A stretch of DNA of 64,000 bases, taken from assembly GCA_035048495.1 (NCBI GenBank), contig CM068541.1:14205929-14269928 (forward strand), written 5' to 3'. Source of the stretch: Euptelea pleiosperma. Taxonomy: Eukaryota > Streptophyta > Magnoliopsida > Ranunculales > Eupteleaceae. Position 1 is the stretch's first letter. Every line of letters starts with the position of its first letter. Under the pieces are notes generated by a model. The model was not told the origin of the DNA. It was given only the letters and a program-made list of their open reading frames with translations, and did no database searches. Shown here piece after piece: positions 48,335 to 60,700 of the stretch. Made by a program: the position numbers and the translations under genes.

Positions 48335-48470
48335 CAAAATTTACTAAAATAGTAAAAACGAAAAATTTACTATAAATAATAAAAAAGGATTTACTATAAA
48401 TAGTAAAAATAGAAAGTTACAATAAATAGTAAAAATAAAATTTACTACAACTAGTAAATTTGATTAAACC
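48335..48470. repeat. Repeated palindrome TTTACTATAAATAGTAAA
   Basis: Four to five variants of the 18-bp palindrome, alternating with A-rich spacers. Such AT palindromes are common near LTR elements. No ORF. Confidence 0.65.
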
Positions 48471-48507
48471 TCTTTCACAATTGAAAGAAGTCCCATTGTA
48501 GAACTCT

Positions 48508-49479
48508 TGTAATACCCCGAACTTTCAACTAGGAGTGTTATGGTAATTTGAGCCTGCAAGGATAATTTTGGCAGTTTGAACTTACTTTCATCCTTAGATA
48601 TCCTATATTAAGTCGAGTGCCAAGTTTTGTAGGATTTGGACAACTTTGAAAACTTGTTATTTTTAAAACTCACTTTTAGGGCTAATTTCCTACTAAAAAT
48701 ATTGAATAATAACTCATAGGGAACTTTTTCTAGACCTTGATGATATACTTGATCTAATACGATAATAAAAATATTTTTGACTCCGGGCCCCGAAAACTTT
48801 TCAAAAGTAATTTACATGCATTTTCTTAGGACCGGAAACCCATATATCTCGAATTTAAGATCAATCTAGGATCATTTGGACACTATTTGAGCTGAATTTA
48901 GAAACTTTCCATTTTGGAACCCCCATAAACTGTAAATAGATATTTTTAATTTAATATTATGCATAATCTAAGTTGTGGGACCTACATGCAAATTTTGGAA
49001 TGGATCGTACATCATTTGAGTCACCTGTGAGATACTTTGGGATTTTTGGGCATTTTTTCTATATTTGAAATATGTCACCTCATCACTCTTTGGTGGGATG
49101 TTTTGGTCAAGTTGACTCATGGGAATGTTGACTTGGTCAACATACATAATTAATGACTCACTATTTATTTATTTAATTATTAATTACTTTATTGTTGTTT
49201 TTGTTAATTGGTAAGTGGTGTAGAGATTTTAGAATTAAGGAAATTATTATTTTTGCTTTGAAAAACTTAGAAACTATTATTATTTGCATTGTGTAATAAC
49301 AACTATTTTGAAACAAGGGAAGAATTTAGAAGGTGGAAAATGTTGCCCTAAATCCTCAAGAGGACTCTTTCCCATTACCTACCATCGCTATATATGAGAT
49401 GAGGGAGGCAAGGGAGCTCCCAATAATAAAAAACGTGCTACCCTTGAGAGAGCTCTCCAAACCTCTTAAAAATTTCTAA
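48508..49479 (+). mobile_element. LTR-like fragment (TGTAATACCCCG start)
   Basis: The start TGTAATACCCCG is a typical gypsy LTR 5' end in plants. The following roughly 970 bp has LTR-like composition and no ORF. It is cut at 49480 by the LTR of the SIRE-like element; no matching end was found. Confidence 0.4.
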
Positions 49480-51110
49480 TGAAATTATACTGGTCAATTC
49501 TCTTTAATCCAATATACCTAGAAGGAGGGGGGGGGGGGGAGGTTGATTAGGTATTTTAAATAAATTATACCTACATAGTTTTACTGGTCTATGGTAAGGG
49601 AACAAAATCGCATGCCTTAGTTGTTTGATAAAAGATTATCACAATCGACTCAAATCGAATATACCTCCGTGGTATATTTTCTTTTCATCGTTTGATCAAT
49701 CAAGATAGATTGCGGAATACTAACAAACAATCATATAAGACAAGAGATTTTTACGTGGAAACCTTAGCCAAGGAAAAACCACGGGACCACGTCCAGACGG
49801 AAAGTATCACTAACTGAAAAGTTAAATGAAACAAAGGTTACCTACACAGCACCGTTGTAAATACATATTTCAACGTTAGCCAAGGCCTACTGTCGATGCA
49901 TCCACGTCCTCTGAATCAACGCTATGAATCCACGCGCGCCCTTATAGCCAAGAAGCCTTATCCGCTTGTTCAGTTTGGTACACCCTAAACCTACCGTTGA
50001 TCGACTCCTCCGATCTTAATTCTCAACACTTCCACCTTTGTAGAAGGTGAAGGATTCAGTGCACACTGAACCCTAAGTTGCTCAAAGGTGTTGAGTCACA
50101 CTGGTACACTCAGGCTACTAGGTCGAATATAAAAGTGGAAGACCTAAGCTGAGGGATGGATCAAGCACTTGGCTTTGATCAAGAAGAGAATAAGCTCACA
50201 AGATGTGAATAAGAAACAAGCTTATTGCTCTTTGAATGAACACTACAATAAATCAACCTTTTCTTCTCGTTCTTGAAGATTGAGTCACTCTGTGTCTCTT
50301 TGTGTGTTCAGGGAAGGTATAGAATGGTTGTATTTATAGAATTTCGTGACCCTGAGTCGTGTAGAACGTGGGATAATGGAACCGAGAATTTTGGATCTAA
50401 GAAAGACTGAGTTTGTGCAAGGTCCAATCGATTGTACTCTGTGTCCAATCGATTGGGCCATATCCAATCGATTGGGTATAAGTGTCCAATCGATTGGGCT
50501 CAATAAGTTTCCTGTTCCGTAGGCTCTAATCGATTACACAGAGGTCTCCAATCGATTTGACTCAAATAAGTTTCTGTCTCGAAGGCTCCAATTGATTTGA
50601 CTCAAATAAGTTTCTGTCCCGAAGACTCCAATCAATTTCATAGAGTCTCCAATCGATTGGGCTGAACTGAGTTTCTGCCTCGTAGCTTCCAATCGATTAC
50701 ACAGAGTCCTCCAATCGATTGGGCTATGTCCAATCGATTGGGTATAAGTGTCCAATCGATTGGACTATCCCAATAGTCAATATCTTTGACTCAGACTCGG
50801 GTCTGTCCAATGACTAGGTTTGACCATTATATTTTATTCATTTTAACCAATTCCTATGGCCACTAAGTCACTTACCTTCTTAATCAAGAGTACACGATCT
50901 TTAACTGACAAATGAGCAGTTACTCAGATGACTCTTGTCGTCAACTGTCTAATTCTTGTTGTCTTTGTCTTCTAGTAGTCTGCGAAATATGCGTACCACG
51001 ACATCTCCACACTACACTAGTGCTCGTAGGAACGGTTACAAGAATATTTTTATGTCAAACAAAATCTTTGCCAAATCTTTGCTAAAGTGAATATGAAAAT
51101 ATTCCTTACA
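49480..51110 (-). repeat. 3' LTR of the SIRE-like element
   Basis: Minus strand: starts TGTAAGGAAT (51110), ends ...TTTCA (49480). A TATA box CTATAAATA at 50331-50339 lies downstream of a 13-member CCAATCGATTGG array (50423-50763). Confidence 0.8.
50423..50763. promoter_or_regulatory. Array of inverted CCAAT-box palindromes (left LTR)
   Basis: Thirteen sites matching or close to CCAATCGATTGG (CCAAT-CG-ATTGG); seven are perfect by eye. They lie about 90-430 bp upstream of the minus-strand TATA box, in the expected U3 region. Confidence 0.75.
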
Positions 51111-51411
51111 ATCTCTCTATTTGGCAATTTCATGACAAAAAATATTTAATCATATAGAAGATAAAAAAAAATAAAAAATACAAGTCCACCCTCTTACATG
51201 ATTCACTCACTATCTCACACTTTCTCGGAGATAATCGAATAGATAATGGAATAGCTTTTGATCTGTTTCCTGCACAATCTACCAACAATACATACCATGT
51301 AATATCATCGGCAATCAATAAATAATTAAAATGCAGTGAGTTAATTCTGCACATTACAAGTAGAGAAATTGGAAAAAATAACAAAATTTTTTCTCTCCCT
51401 ATTTCATACAT

Positions 51412-51535
51412 CTACTTATTTTTACCACTATGATTTTTTCTCTCCCCTTTTTGTCTCAGATTGACCTCCCCCTATTTCATACATCTACTTATTTTTACCA
51501 CTATGATTTTCTCTCTCCCCTTTTTGTCTCAGATG
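51412..51535. repeat. ~67-bp tandem duplication near the SIRE 3' end
   Basis: The unit 'ctacttatttttaccactat...cctttttgtctcaga' occurs twice, just internal to the left LTR. Confidence 0.8.
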
Positions 51536-51906
51536 ACAAAGGTAAAGAAATATAAGCAAATAATAAGCAAGCAATGAATGTCATCATAAAAAATAAGTGC
51601 ATATTTACATATCCAACCATAATATAAACTGGTTTATACCCTATAACAGATAAGTAAATAAACACAACCAGAGTATAGCCATACAAAATCTGAGTTTATC
51701 GATGTATAATAATATCAAAATAAAATAAACACCAGATAACTCTTAAGAAGTCTATCTCTGGGAGACTAAGTCGATGGGCCAGTACCATCCTACTGATCGG
51801 GACCATGAACTAGTGGATGTTGTCCAAAGCCCATCATGGTAAACTGATACTCCATATATCTCTGCATATCCGTAAGAGTGCCAGTTATCCGGTCGAAACC
51901 AGCATC

Positions 51907-53154
51907 CTAACGCTCCTTTAGACGGCGAAAACCTTGAGCCGTCTGCTCCTCATGAGACGTAAGCCGCTGGTCGAATCCTACCATCTGATGATGAAGAGAC
52001 TCAAATAAGTAAGGTGCATGCATGTCTAGAGGTTGGACAAAGGATGTATGTGGCTCTAGAGGATGCATTTCAGTATCTGTCGGCTGGACGTTTGGCTTAG
52101 TATCATCTCCTGAGTCCTCATCAAAAAGATCATCAAAGTGTGGAGGAACATCTGTTACTCTCCGAACCTGAGACATGCTCTTCTTGATAGTGGACGATCC
52201 AATGGGCCCCATAGGAGAGCAAACCTCATCGAAAGCTAGGATCAGTATATCCAGGTGAAGTAGAATAGAGCTCACCAGCAGAGGAAATAGAAGACACGGA
52301 TGGTTAGCCAACTGGCAACCTGCTCTAACTATGGCTCTAAATATGAACCTTGGAAGGTCAATGACAAACCCAGTACTAAGATGATATAGAAGCTGGAGAC
52401 GATCAATGTTCACATGTGCCCCATGCCCAAGTAGATCAATGTTGTATCCATAGATGAGGTACAACAACTGATACTCAGGGAGAAGAGAGGTAAGTGAAAT
52501 AAAAGTACTCCAATCAAATAACTACCCTGTGAGAGTCCCGGTCAAAGTAGATCTAGCAGTCGTCATCTCACAAGTCCTAGGAAGGTACTCATATGAAGTA
52601 GGGGGACGAGATATGTCCAACAAGGTAAAAATCAAATCAGGTGTAATAGTCAAGTGAGCCCCAAAGACATAAGTCCGAAAGGATAGCTCACTCAGGTCAT
52701 CACACTGAATGGAATGCATGTCGACATAAAAAAGTTTAACCAAGATAGGATAAAAGGGATGTTCAACTGAGTAGCAGGAATCCACTCACGAGATACGAAC
52801 ATAGAATGAACCATAGAATCCAAAATAGTGCTAAATTCAACTACTCTCTCAGTAGTGAATTAGAGAGTAGTTGAATTTGTGACTAGAGAAATGCTCAAAA
52901 TGATCTCTAGCATAATCGAAAATAAATGGGGAAATGGGAGCTCTCACCGAAGGAATCTCGGTATGACCGGAATGACCCTAGGAACGAGCTCTCCTAGAGC
53001 CTCTAAATGATTTACCCCGCTCGAAATGCCGTGAACCACTGAGTCGACCACCTCGTTTTACGCGAGATTGGGTCCGTTGTGCAAGCGGTTCATCATTGGC
53101 ACTCTCCTCTTCTGAGACCACAATCGCTCTTCTACGACGAGGATTTGTCGCCAT
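51907..53154 (-). pseudogene. ORF resembling 'putative plant transposon protein' family
   Basis: Minus-strand coding blocks: MATNPRRRRAIVVSEEESAN and a basic Arg/Ser segment (52978-53154), then LSELSFRTYVFGAHLTITPD (52522-52785), then LLYLIYGYNIDLLGHGAHVN, RLQLLYHLSTGFVIDLPRFI (51907-52467) and an acidic tail. The order and hydrophobic pattern resemble the domain in many plant LTR elements annotated as 'putative plant transposon protein' (PF20167). Function unknown. Stops at the block borders break it. It lies in the internal region of the SIRE-like element or of an insertion within it. Confidence 0.5.
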
Positions 53155-53389
53155 AACAACTAAATATGGAAGAAAATTCCAAAACAACTCCATTTTCACC
53201 CAAAAACTCCCCAAAATCAAACGAAGAAGATGAAGTAGAAAATCAGAGAAATTGTGAGAATCGCTCTACAAAATAATTGGGAGAAATCTGTGAGGCGATT
53301 GGATCGATTGGGGTTGAAAATGATCGACGACGAGGTGTACGAGGATGGTGATCATGGCGAGCCTTTGGAGGTATCAGATGAGTTCTAGT

Positions 53390-54349
53390 CTTTTAAACTC
53401 TTTATTGATAAAAACTAGTTATCTTTGATTTTGATTTCAAGCTTGTTCTGGCCTATCTTTGGGAACTTGTCCCTTTTATCTTATGGATGATGCTTGGTTA
53501 TTTTATTCGATAAACATAATGATTTGACATTATATTATTTATAAGATGATAGTAGATTAATGGTTAATAATGGAAAATCGACCCTTAATGGACCTAGACT
53601 GAGTTTTGGACTCGAGAGACTAAAAGCATTAGAAATACTATATAAGATAGAACTATAATTTTTGACCTGTAATATATTTTTGGTAAGGTAATTGATAGAA
53701 TTTGTGATTGTTGTAGAAGGACTTTTCGAAGGTCTCTCAGTTATCTTTCCAGCGATATAAACAGTTTTCACAGATTCTTTCTGTGTAGAAAGTTATGGCC
53801 AAAACACTAACTATAGTATGAACTAGTCTATTCTGAACTCGAGCCAAACAGACCTAGTTTTAACCCTTTATATGGCATATTTGAGCTCTGACCTCAATAT
53901 GAGAGTTGTATCCAACTCAGAGATCTATCCAATGGGCTTTGGAACAGCCAAATCAGACATAGGACGAAGAAATGTTGGTAGTTTTACTGTAGCGTTGTCC
54001 GGGTGCACTATAAGGACGGAAAAAATATGAGGAAAATTTATTTTCTCCATTTGACCTAATTTTTGGTTTGAGACTTCCTTATATATAGTGGGTTAATGCC
54101 ATATATTTTAAAATTAAAAAATAATTAATTTAATATTTTTCTCATAATTAATTTCATAATTTATTCTAGGGTCTAATTATCGAAATTTATTTAATCACTT
54201 AATGAATTGTGGTATTGATTGACTTGTTTGAGGATGAATCTTAGTGGTTTAGAGTCATACTTGAACCATTAGGATGCATTCATAGATCACCTCTAGGTTC
54301 GGGTATGAGGTTGACCCATGAATTTTCGAGTCAGATTTGGGGGGTGACA
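53390..54349 (-). mobile_element. LTR-like insertion in the copia gag
   Basis: On the minus strand the block starts TGTCACCCCCCAAATC at 54349, exactly where gag homology stops. The roughly 950 bp has an A/T-rich non-coding composition and a TATA-like 'ccttatatatag' region. The far end is not defined, so this may be a solo LTR or the 5' LTR of a nested element. Confidence 0.45.
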
Positions 54350-54756
54350 ATTCTCTTCTATTCTCATGGACTCGAACTTAGTGGTCAGCATTTGTAGTTT
54401 AAAAATTAACTGCTGACGTTCCTTCATGGGTGACTTTGAGAATGTCCCATGCTTCTTTAGCCAATGAACAGGTAGAGATTCTTCGAAACTCATTCTTATC
54501 AACCGCATTAAAAATAACATTTAGCCCTTTGCTATTTAGACAATAATAATCTGTCTTCTTTGCTCTAGTCGGCTTTTGGTTTAAGAATAGTTTTATCTCC
54601 TACTGCCATTGTGGGTGGTGACCAACCATCTACTATAGACATCCAGACTCTTTCATCAATAGACTTTAGAAAAGCCCTCATTTTAGCATTCCAATAGGCA
54701 TAGTCTTCTCCATCAAACAATGGAGGCCTAGATGTGTTTTCATATTCTCTTTGCAT
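54350..54756 (-). pseudogene. SIRE-type copia gag N-terminus
   Basis: ATG at 54756. It encodes RPPLFDGEDYAYWNAKMRAF, then LKSIDERVWMSIVDGWSPP, and after frameshifts VIFNAVDKNEFRRISTCSLA and KEAWDILKVTHEGT. This is the DUF4219/UBN2-type gag of SIRE copia elements. It is truncated at 54349 where an LTR-like block begins. Confidence 0.8.
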
Positions 54757-54832
54757 TTTGACAAATTAATGAAAATAGACTAGTTTTACAGGAATCTAAA
54801 TTCAGGTGATTAAATATTTAATAGAATAACCC

Positions 54833-54845
54833 GCTCTGATACCAA
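54833..54845 (-). other. Primer-binding site of the SIRE-like element
   Basis: TTGGTATCAGAGC on the minus strand, one base from the 5' LTR end. Confidence 0.85.
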
Positions 54846-54846
54846 T

Positions 54847-56468
54847 TGAAATAACCACTGGTCTATTTTCTTTAATCCAATATACCTAGAAGGGGGGGTT
54901 GATTAGGTATTTAAATTTAATTAAACCTAAATAGTTTTACTGGTCTTTGGTAGGTGAGAAAATCGCATGTCTTAGTTGTTTGATAAAGGATTATCACAAC
55001 TGACTCAAATCGAATATACCTCTGTGGTATATTTTATTTTCGTTGTTTGGTCTAATCAATATAGATAGTGGAATACAAACAAACAATCACACAAGATAAG
55101 AGATTTTTACGTGAAAACCTTAGTCAAGGAAAAACCACGGGACCACGTCCAGATGGAAAGTATCGCTAACTGAAAAGTTAAACGAAACAAAGGTTACCTA
55201 CGTAGCACCATTAAAAATACAGCTTTCAACCTTAGCAAAGACCTACTGCCGATCCGTCCACATCCTCTGAATCAACGCTACGAATCTATACGTGCCATTC
55301 TAGCCAAGAAGCCTTGTCCGCTTGTTCAGTTTGGTACACCCCAAACCTACCGTCGATCGGCTACTCCGATTTTAATTCTCAAGACTCCAGCCTTTGCCAA
55401 AGGTGGAGGATTCAGTACACCTTGTATCCTAGGTCGCTCAAAGGTGTTGAGTCACATTGGTATACTCAGGGTACTAAGCTGAGTAATGGATCAAGCACTT
55501 GGCTTTGATCAAGAAGATGAACAAGCTCACAAAATGTGAATGAGATAACAAGGCTTGTTACTCTTCGAATGGACACTCTAATAAATAAATATTTTCTTCT
55601 CTCTTAAAGTATATAAGAGTCAATGTGTCACTCTGTGTGTTTAGAGAAGGTATAGAAGAGTTGTATTTATAGAATTCGTAACCTTGAGCCTTACAGAACG
55701 TGGGAACGTGGGATAGTGGGAACTAGAATTTTGGATCTGAAATATACTCAATCCAGGTCAGGTCCAATCGATTGTACTCTGGGTCCAATCGATTGGGCAA
55801 GGTCCAATCGATTGGGTATTGAGTCCAATCGATTGGCCTTGTACGGATGTCAATTTTCTTCGTTAATCCAATCGATTGTACATAGTCCAATTGATCGAAC
55901 TTAATCAAGTTTTTATCCCGTAAGCTCCAATCGATTTTACAGAGGTCTCCAATCGATTAGGCTATGATCATGTTCTGTCTCACAGACTCTAATCGATTTT
56001 ACAAATGTGTGCAATCGATTGGGCTTTGATCATGTTTTGTCTCACAAACTCCAATCAATTTTATAGGTGTGTCCAATCGATTGGGCTTTAATCATGTTCT
56101 GCCTCGTAGCCTCCAATCGATTTTACAGAGTCCTCCAATCGATCGGACTCTCCCAAAAGTCAACAACTTTGACTAAGACTCTGGTGTGTCCAATGACTAG
56201 GTTTGACCATTATATTTTTTTCATTTTAAACCTATTCCTATGGCCACTACGTCACTTACCTTCCTAATTAAGCGAGCGTACACGATCTATAACCGACAAA
56301 TGGGCAGTTACTCAGATGACTCCTGTCGTCAATCGTCTGATTCTTGCTGTCTATGTTTTCTAGTCTTCACATAGTCGGCGAAGTATGCGTACCACAATAT
56401 CTTCACACTACACTGGTGCTTGTAGGAACGGTTACATGAATGTTTTATGTTACACAGAATCTTTGCCA
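54847..56468 (-). repeat. 5' LTR of the SIRE-like element, outer end truncated
   Basis: Homologous to 49480-51110 but noticeably diverged. It contains a 14-member CCAATCGATTGG-type array (55763-56145) and a TATA-like tatttata near 55664-55672 (plus-strand view). Confidence 0.8.
55763..56145. promoter_or_regulatory. Array of inverted CCAAT-box palindromes (right LTR)
   Basis: Fourteen sites of CCAATCGATTGG type; four are perfect by eye, the others have one to three changes. Spacing and flanking words (gtctc..agtttctg) match the left LTR array. Open frames here (peptides like SNRLD / SPIDW) are translations of the repeat, not genes. Confidence 0.75.
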
Positions 56469-59400
56469 ATCTCAAACCAAGCTTGAGGAGATTAATTCAA
56501 CCCATACAAAGCTTTCTTCAGTCTGCACACCCTGTCTTCACTTCCAGCAAGCTTCAACCCTGGTGGCACTTTCATGTAAACTTCCTCTGTTAGGTCTCCA
56601 TGTAGAAAAGCGTTCTTTACATCCACCTGATGTAAAGGCCATGACCTGTTTGCAGCCAAAGACAGTAGAACCCTGATTGAGTTCATCTTGGCTACAAGTG
56701 CAAATGTCTCTTGGTAATCTATCCAATAAGTTTGGGTGAATCCCTTGGCAACTAGCCGAGCTTTGTACCTATCAATGGAACCATCTGCCTTGTCTTTCAT
56801 GATAAAGACCCACTTGCACCCCACTGGTTTCTTCCCCCTTGGTAAAGAAACAAGATCCCATATTTTATTTTTTTCAAGAGCCTGCATTTCGTCTATCATA
56901 GTCCCTTTCCACTCTGGGTGACTAAGTGCATCTGCAATGGTAGATGGCAAGGAAACAGACGAGACAGTGCTAACAAATGTCTAATAAGATGAAGACAATG
57001 ACTGGTAAGAAACGAAGTGAGAGATAAGGTGCTCGATGCAAGTGCGCACACCCTTACGAAGTGCAATGGATAAATCCTCCTCGAGAATAGGAGTCTCTGA
57101 GGACTTATGTACTAAAGTAGGGGTAGAAGCAATACCTGGAACTAGATTCGAGGGTATACTGGCAGGCACAGAATCAATGACTTGTCCTTTCTTCTTGGAT
57201 CTGATATAAACTGACATATCCGCCGCTGTAGTAGTAAAAATGTCCTTGTCAATAGTAGACACAGATTCGGCTATAAGCATAGGAGTGGGGATGGGTACAA
57301 GAACCGGCATGGGGACATGGCTCTTGTCCACAATATCACACTCCCCCTGAAGAGAGACTCTACTGCCAAAGAACGGAATGTGCTCAGCAAAGGTGACGTC
57401 CAAAGATGTGAACCGTTGACGTGAACCCGGATGATATCATTTGCACCCCTTCTGAGTGGAAGGATACCCCAGAAAAATACATCTCAAGGCCCGTGCGTCA
57501 AGTTTGTCATGAGAGTGACGATGAACATGCACATAGCAACACACCCAAAAACTTTGGGAGGAACAATGAAGGCTGGACCATCAGGAAGCATGACAGTCAA
57601 AGGGGTCTGAAAGCCAAGAATGCGAGAGCGCATGTGATTGATGAGATACGCAGCCAGAAGGATGGATTCAAACCAAAAAGATTTTGGAACCTGCATCCCA
57701 AGATGAAGGGCACGCTAAACCTCAAGAAGGTGACGATTTTTTTTTTTAGTTTTTCCATTTTGTTGGGGAGTCGACGGATAAGAAGTTTGATGTACAATGC
57801 CATGAAAGGCAAAGTAATCTCTTAAGGCTCCCATCGAGGTACTTACTCCCATTATCAGATAGGAGAATTTTGAGTGGGGTACTAAACTGAGTGGTGACCA
57901 TCTTGTGGAAGGTCTGAAAAATAGAAGAAACCTTATCTATCAACTTCATAAGATATACCCAGGTAGAGCCACTAAAATCATCAACAAATGTAACAAAATA
58001 TTGGAATCCAAATAAAGACATCACCAGGGCAGGACCCCACACATCAGAATGTACAATATTGAAAGGAACGGAACATCACAAAGAGAAAAGAAAGCAGGAA
58101 TGACAAGCTTTAAAACTGATACAAGTACATAACCAAACCGGTTATGCCAAAGCAATAACTGGTCTTTATTGACTCGACTATTGCTACTGATGCTGGACTG
58201 ATGCACTGAAGAAGAAGCTAAGCGATTTAGGAGGTACAAGCCACCTTCCTCACGTCCACTGCCAATCGTTCGCCTCGACTCCAGATCTTGAAACACACAG
58301 TGAGAAGGAAAAAGGTTACACCGCAATTAAGATTCTTGGTAAGGCTACTGATAGATAAAAAATTTGCTGTAAATTGAGGAACATGCAGTACTAAGGACAA
58401 GGTTAGTGCTGAAGAGGCATGAACATTGCCCTTCCTGGAAATGGAGGAAAGGGTGCCATCAGCTATCCTAACTTGTCAAGACTAGAACAAATAGAATACC
58501 TAGAGAAAATTGAAGACATACCAGTCATATGATCTGAGGCCCCTGAATCGATGACGCAGGAGAGACTAGAAGGAACAATGGATACAGAGAAGGCAGATCT
58601 AGTACCTGTCTGGGCATAGGTGGAGGTAGAAGTGGAGGCTTGCCCATTGAGCTAGGCCATCATACGACGAAGTCACTTGAGATCATTGGGAGAAAAAGAG
58701 TCCATATCCCCAATGGTAGGAGGTGCTGAGGGTGCAGTGTCCTGAGCCACGGAAAGTGCTGCAGGAGGTCCATGTCTCGCTGAAGATCGCTGACGTGGAT
58801 TTGGGCCCAGACTTGGTGGATGTCCATGTAGCTCCCAACAAGTGTCCTTCACATGGCCTAGACGGTAGTAGTGATCACACTTGGGACGTCGTCTGTCATG
58901 CACGATCTTCTTCTGGAAGGATTTCTGACCCTTCTGAGACACAGAGGCAAGGGCAGATCAATCATGAGTGTCACTACCACTGTGTCGTTGCATGGCAATG
59001 CGACGACTATCCTCCCCTTGAACGTAGACATAGATCTATGCCAATGAAGTAGGGGGAGGAGATCTGCCAAGAATCTAAACACGGGCAGCCTCGAAGCTAG
59101 ATGAAGACCGAAAAGGAACCGAAATATCCGGGACTGCTCAACCATAGCACGGAATGACTTCACATCCGTAGCACAAACCAGAGTGTAGTCCTGATAATGA
59201 TCTATCTCTTCCCATTTGCTTCGGAGAGAAGCATAATAGGTATCAAGCTTGAGCTCCCCCTGTTATAGACAAGCAATCTCTTGCTCTAATTCATAGAGCT
59301 TCGCAAAGTTGCCAACCTTTGAATATGTTTTGGTAACAAAATCCTAGAATTCCTTCACTATAGGAAGGAACATGAACCCACTGCTGATCTGGAGTTGCAT

Positions 59401-59665
59401 TGAATGGAGAAGCCAAGACATCACTGTAAAGTTCTCCATAACCCATTTCCTGTGGGATTTTTGTGGCGGCAGGCTGGACTGTCTTTCCTTTGAGGTACTC
59501 ACTGTAGCCACGTCCCCCGATGTACATGAGCGTGGATGTCTTCCACTCAAGATAGTTGGTCCCATCAAACTTGACCGTAGTGATGCATATTGGGGGTTGT
59601 GGTCTCCATGAGAACCATGAGACAGAGTGCTATCCTCAACTGATGAAACTTATGATGAACTCATC
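56469..59665 (-). pseudogene. Ty1/copia gag-pol, truncated in RT (minus strand)
   Basis: From the 5' end: gag (59290-59665; TSTLMYIGGRGYSEYLKGKT after a frameshift), zinc-knuckle region (58673-58942; CDHYYRLGHVKDTCWELHG, second Cys replaced by Tyr), pre-integrase (58021-58326; LLLWHNRFGYV), integrase (57484-58042; FVTFVDDFSGSTWVYLMK, SFWFESILLAAYLINHM), linker (56981-57403; LRKGVRTCIEHLISHFVSYQ) and RT (56492-56950; GCKWVFIMKDKADGSIDRYK, NAFLHGDLTEEVYMKVPPG). It stops in RT at LKKALYGLN, where SIRE LTR sequence takes over. Several frameshifts and stops. Confidence 0.85.
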
Positions 59666-60419
59666 GTAGAGGAAGGCTGGAAATAACCAAATGACGAACA
59701 GAAGGTTTGCAGAACCTGAACCAAGGTTCGGAGGGTTCCTAGGAGCACTTTGAGAGGTGCGTCTAGGGTAGAAGTGCCTTGGGAACCTTGGTTTCCAAAA
59801 AGAAGAAAACCCAAAAAAGCAAAAATCGAATCCGAAAGCAAAAATCAAATCCAGGCCAAAAAGCTTGGGCAATTTTTCAAATCGGAGATCCGACAGTTAG
59901 AAAATCCCAAACGAAGCTATGTAGATCCCAGATAATACACAAGGAGGTGCAGCTAGGGTAGAGAGCCCAAGTTGTGCACGAATCTCGAGGAAATAAAAAA
60001 CCCAAAATTTGAGTCAGGGATCCAGTTTTGAGAACTAGAGATCCGATGATCCAAAAATTCTAAAATAAGTTTATGTTGAACCTTACTAGCCTTATGAGAG
60101 GGACGGTTTGGGTAGAGAGCCCAAAAATGACACAAATCTTGAAGAAAATAGAAAACCCAAAAAACTTCGATAGACGTGTTCTCTGAAAAAACTGATAAAA
60201 AATCTTGAAGAACGGGGATAGAGTGCATCTCTGATGACTGGTAGCAGACAATACACTAGGAATGATAGATCTCTGGTTTCTTTGCTTCAGAAAAGACCCA
60301 AGAACTTCGCAGGAGGACCCTCTGCGATATGCTCAAAACTCGCCCAGATTTTGGATCCCTACATATAAGATCTTCGTAAAAACTCTAGGGGACAATGATT
60401 TAGGCCCTAGAGTAACCAT
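59666..60419 (-). other. Copia 5' leader (untranslated)
   Basis: Lies between PBS and gag. It contains two diverged direct repeats of 'gggtagagagcccaa...aaatcttgaagaaa' type (around 59955-60010 and 60110-60160). No conserved ORF. Confidence 0.6.
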
Positions 60420-60431
60420 GCTCTGATACCA
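60420..60431 (-). other. Primer-binding site of the minus-strand copia
   Basis: TGGTATCAGAGC on the minus strand, directly next to an LTR end (…ACAACA). It ties the 56469-59665 coding region to an LTR starting at 60432 and running right. Confidence 0.85.
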
Positions 60432-60700
60432 TGTTGTTGTGTGAGGTTGTTGATATTCCCTTAAAAGTATTTATTTAAGCCATTATCCTTTTAGCATTAT
60501 CGCACTCTCCTACGTAAAACTTCTCTATATATCAACTTTTCTATATAAGAGTCTCTTTCATTGCATAGAACACTTTTTTGGATAAAAATGTATATTTGCA
60601 TGCATTAAACACATTTTCAGAAGTCTAGATATGAAACTATTCTGATCAAGTTTCATTACGCGTTTTTCTATCGCAGGAAACCCGATCTGTCGATTCTCGA
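60432..60700 (-). mobile_element. 5' LTR of the minus-strand copia (right border unknown)
   Basis: On the minus strand it ends CACACAACAACA immediately before the PBS. A TATA-like cttatatagaaaag lies near 60537-60550. The opposite LTR is missing because the element is truncated, so the right border cannot be set by comparison. Confidence 0.55.

Larger units (their letters stand above)
49480..56468 (-). mobile_element. Old non-autonomous SIRE-like copia element
   Basis: Two related LTRs of about 1.6 kb (49480-51110 and 54847-56468) bound an internal 3.7 kb. On the minus strand the PBS (TTGGTATCAGAGC, 54833-54845) and the 3' motif GCCAAATAGAGAGATTG (near 51111-51127) match SIRE/Maximus-type copia. 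Inside are a gag N-terminus, an inserted LTR-like block and a transposon-type ORF, but no pol. The right LTR lacks about 37 bp at its outer end and joins another copia. Confidence 0.8.

Noticed and set aside
50285..50755. Open frames on the minus strand with peptides such as SPIDW and CNRLE (also 55716-56267)
   Set aside because: They are translations of the repeated CCAATCGATTGG palindrome in the LTRs; the same words appear in several frames and on both strands.
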